Assembly: GCF_022012445.1 (NCBI RefSeq)
Contig: NZ_JAKLTS010000003.1
Coordinates: 62,001 to 126,000, forward strand
Reading direction: 5' to 3'
DNA: 64,000 nt
Source: Massilia sp. TS11
GTDB lineage: Bacteria; Pseudomonadota; Gammaproteobacteria; Burkholderiales; Burkholderiaceae_D
This document shows positions 63,083-64,000 of the stretch, piece by piece. The notes under the pieces were generated by a model. The model was not told the DNA's origin, ran no database searches, and saw nothing but the letters and a program-made list of their open reading frames with translations. How positions within the stretch are numbered: the first letter of the stretch is position 1; every line of letters begins with the position of its first letter. The translations under genes were made by a program, and so were the position numbers.

Positions 63083-63109
63083 GTTTGTTTCTCAGAAATG
63101 AGACCAAAC
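63083..63109. promoter_or_regulatory. Dyad in the divergent 63014-63180 region
   Basis: Nested arms GTTTG/CAAAC and TCTCA/TGAGA surround a GAAA centre. It lies midway between two divergent genes and could be a shared operator or a transcript hairpin. Confidence 0.45.
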
Positions 63110-63180
63110 GCCGCGGGGAGCAAAGGCCGGTGACGGTCGAGTCGGGCCTGGCGTTGCTGGGGCGGACATGAAGGATAGCA

Positions 63181-64000
63181 ATGCAAGCTAGCGACCTTTT
63201 CAAATCATTACATGACGGGCAAGCAGTCCGTGAGATCGAGCGTATTTATGCGGCGCAAAGTGCGGTCGAGGCGATGTGCCGTGCCGCAGGCGTGAACAAT
63301 GCTGAAGAATTGTTCAGCCTTTCGGAGAGGGCGGCGGGCGCCGGGCAGTTGCATAGCCGAACCAGCGCGGTGAGTGACTTCCTTGTGGAGCGTGAAAAAA
63401 TGCGCATCTCGGAGATCGAGCGCGCTCTGGGCGGACAGACGGCGCAAGCGATCTTCTCAGTACAAGCCAGCGCTGCCAGTCAGGTCGGCATTGAGAGCCT
63501 TAACCAATGGCTTGCAAGATCGTTCGTGGGCGATGTGGGCGCAAGCGCGCTGCGCGACTTGGACCGCAATTGGTCTCAACTCGTCCAGGACGACCGCTGG
63601 AATGCGATCGGCCAGGTCGCACAGACTCTAAGTTTGTCAGATGGCTACGGCACATCGGTGGCGGCGGCCTTGGCGAGGCAACAACTGGAACGGGAGCGGT
63701 TCGCGCAGAGGGTCTTAGGAGCAACCGAGTTGACAGTGATGGCACAGGGCGTCGCTCGCCTTGCCCCGTTCCTGGAAAGTGTCTCGACGCTGATGCGTGC
63801 CGAACTGGGCGACTTTTCCAGCTGGACGGATTGGTCCGTATTCGCGACGGCAGATGGCGCGGAGCGAAGCGCCATCTACTCAGAACAAGGCTTTTCCCCG
63901 GCACTATCGAGTGTGCCTGCGGATGAAGTCGCCGATGTCTTGCTCAGTGAGAAGCCTGACAGCGGATTGGTTCGCCTCGACTCACCCTTGCCGGTGGAAT
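63181..64000 (+). CDS. Hypothetical protein, open at right edge
   Basis: The frame is open from ATG 63181 to the last base, giving 273 residues so far. AAGGA lies five bases upstream of the start. The product is helical and soluble, starting MQASDLFKSLHDGQAVREIE, with repeated Ala/Glu/Arg-rich helices (FSLSERAAGAGQLHSR, RISEIERALGGQTAQAIF). No signal peptide or membrane segment is seen and no domain is recognised. It is divergent from the lipase operon. Confidence 0.7.
   Translation, partial: MQASDLFKSLHDGQAVREIERIYAAQSAVEAMCRAAGVNNAEELFSLSERAAGAGQLHSRTSAVSDFLVEREKMRISEIERALGGQTAQAIFSVQASAASQVGIESLNQWLARSFVGDVGASALRDLDRNWSQLVQDDRWNAIGQVAQTLSLSDGYGTSVAAALARQQLERERFAQRVLGATELTVMAQGVARLAPFLESVSTLMRAELGDFSSWTDWSVFATADGAERSAIYSEQGFSPALSSVPADEVADVLLSEKPDSGLVRLDSPLPVE

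Noticed and set aside
1..64000. tRNA or rRNA genes that could mark the integration site
   Set aside because: No cloverleaf with TTCGA and CCA-type end, and no rRNA signature, could be found by eye.

Overview
The window is about 64 kb of high-GC DNA, except for AT-richer stretches around 8.7-9.5 kb and 27.3-32.7 kb. Gene content points to a beta-proteobacterium, probably Burkholderiales and possibly Oxalobacteraceae. That placement is inference from the secretin-cohesin type II secretion locus, the Rhs proteins and the mobile element; no rRNA or other marker is present.

Region 1 (1-9.47 kb) is a polymorphic-toxin (Rhs) locus that has been rearranged. It starts inside the toxin end of one Rhs-type gene followed by its probable immunity gene. 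Next come seven copies of a GGTCAGGTCTGAC repeat and a long non-coding tract full of perfect small hairpins. A complete IS21-family element (istA/istB, 2163-4649) follows. Its right end is fused to a 5'-truncated Rhs gene with a second toxin tail and a second overlapping immunity gene. A decayed copy of Rhs core sequence lies further downstream.

Region 2 (9.47-18.93 kb) is one forward operon for a non-canonical type II secretion / type IV filament machine: two inner-membrane accessory proteins, a lipoprotein secretin with a C-terminal cohesin-like domain, four pseudopilins, GspF, GspE, PilM/GspL-like and PilN-like proteins, and a small secreted Ala/Lys-rich protein.

Region 3 (about 19 kb to the right edge) is most of an integrative and conjugative element. 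Small minus-strand genes lead to a tyrosine recombinase (22.6-23.7 kb). These are followed by a ParM-like segregation ATPase with a small partner and a split Cas4-like nuclease pair. A complete F-type transfer region then runs leftward from 50.8 to 28.7 kb: TraI, TraD, DUF4400, lytic transglycosylase, TraA, L, E, K, B, DsbC, TraV, C, TrbI, signal peptidase, TraW, U, TrbC, TraN, F, H, G. The order resembles the SXT/R391 family. Control also resembles SXT: an FlhD/FlhC-like activator pair (SetD/SetC-like) is divergent from a CI/LexA-like repressor, with matching dyad operators between them. The repressor lacks the Ser/Lys cleavage dyad, and TraI lacks the histidines expected of MOBH relaxases, so this looks like a divergent branch of the family. 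A DUF932 protein, a zinc-ribbon/Toprim primase-like protein, an AcaB-like regulator, a double zinc-knuckle HNH protein and an exported lipase / membrane protein / lipoprotein operon follow. No second attachment site is visible; the element probably continues past the right edge.

Coding assignments for the transfer and secretion genes are firm. Functions of the toxin tails, immunity proteins and small element genes are inferred mainly from position.
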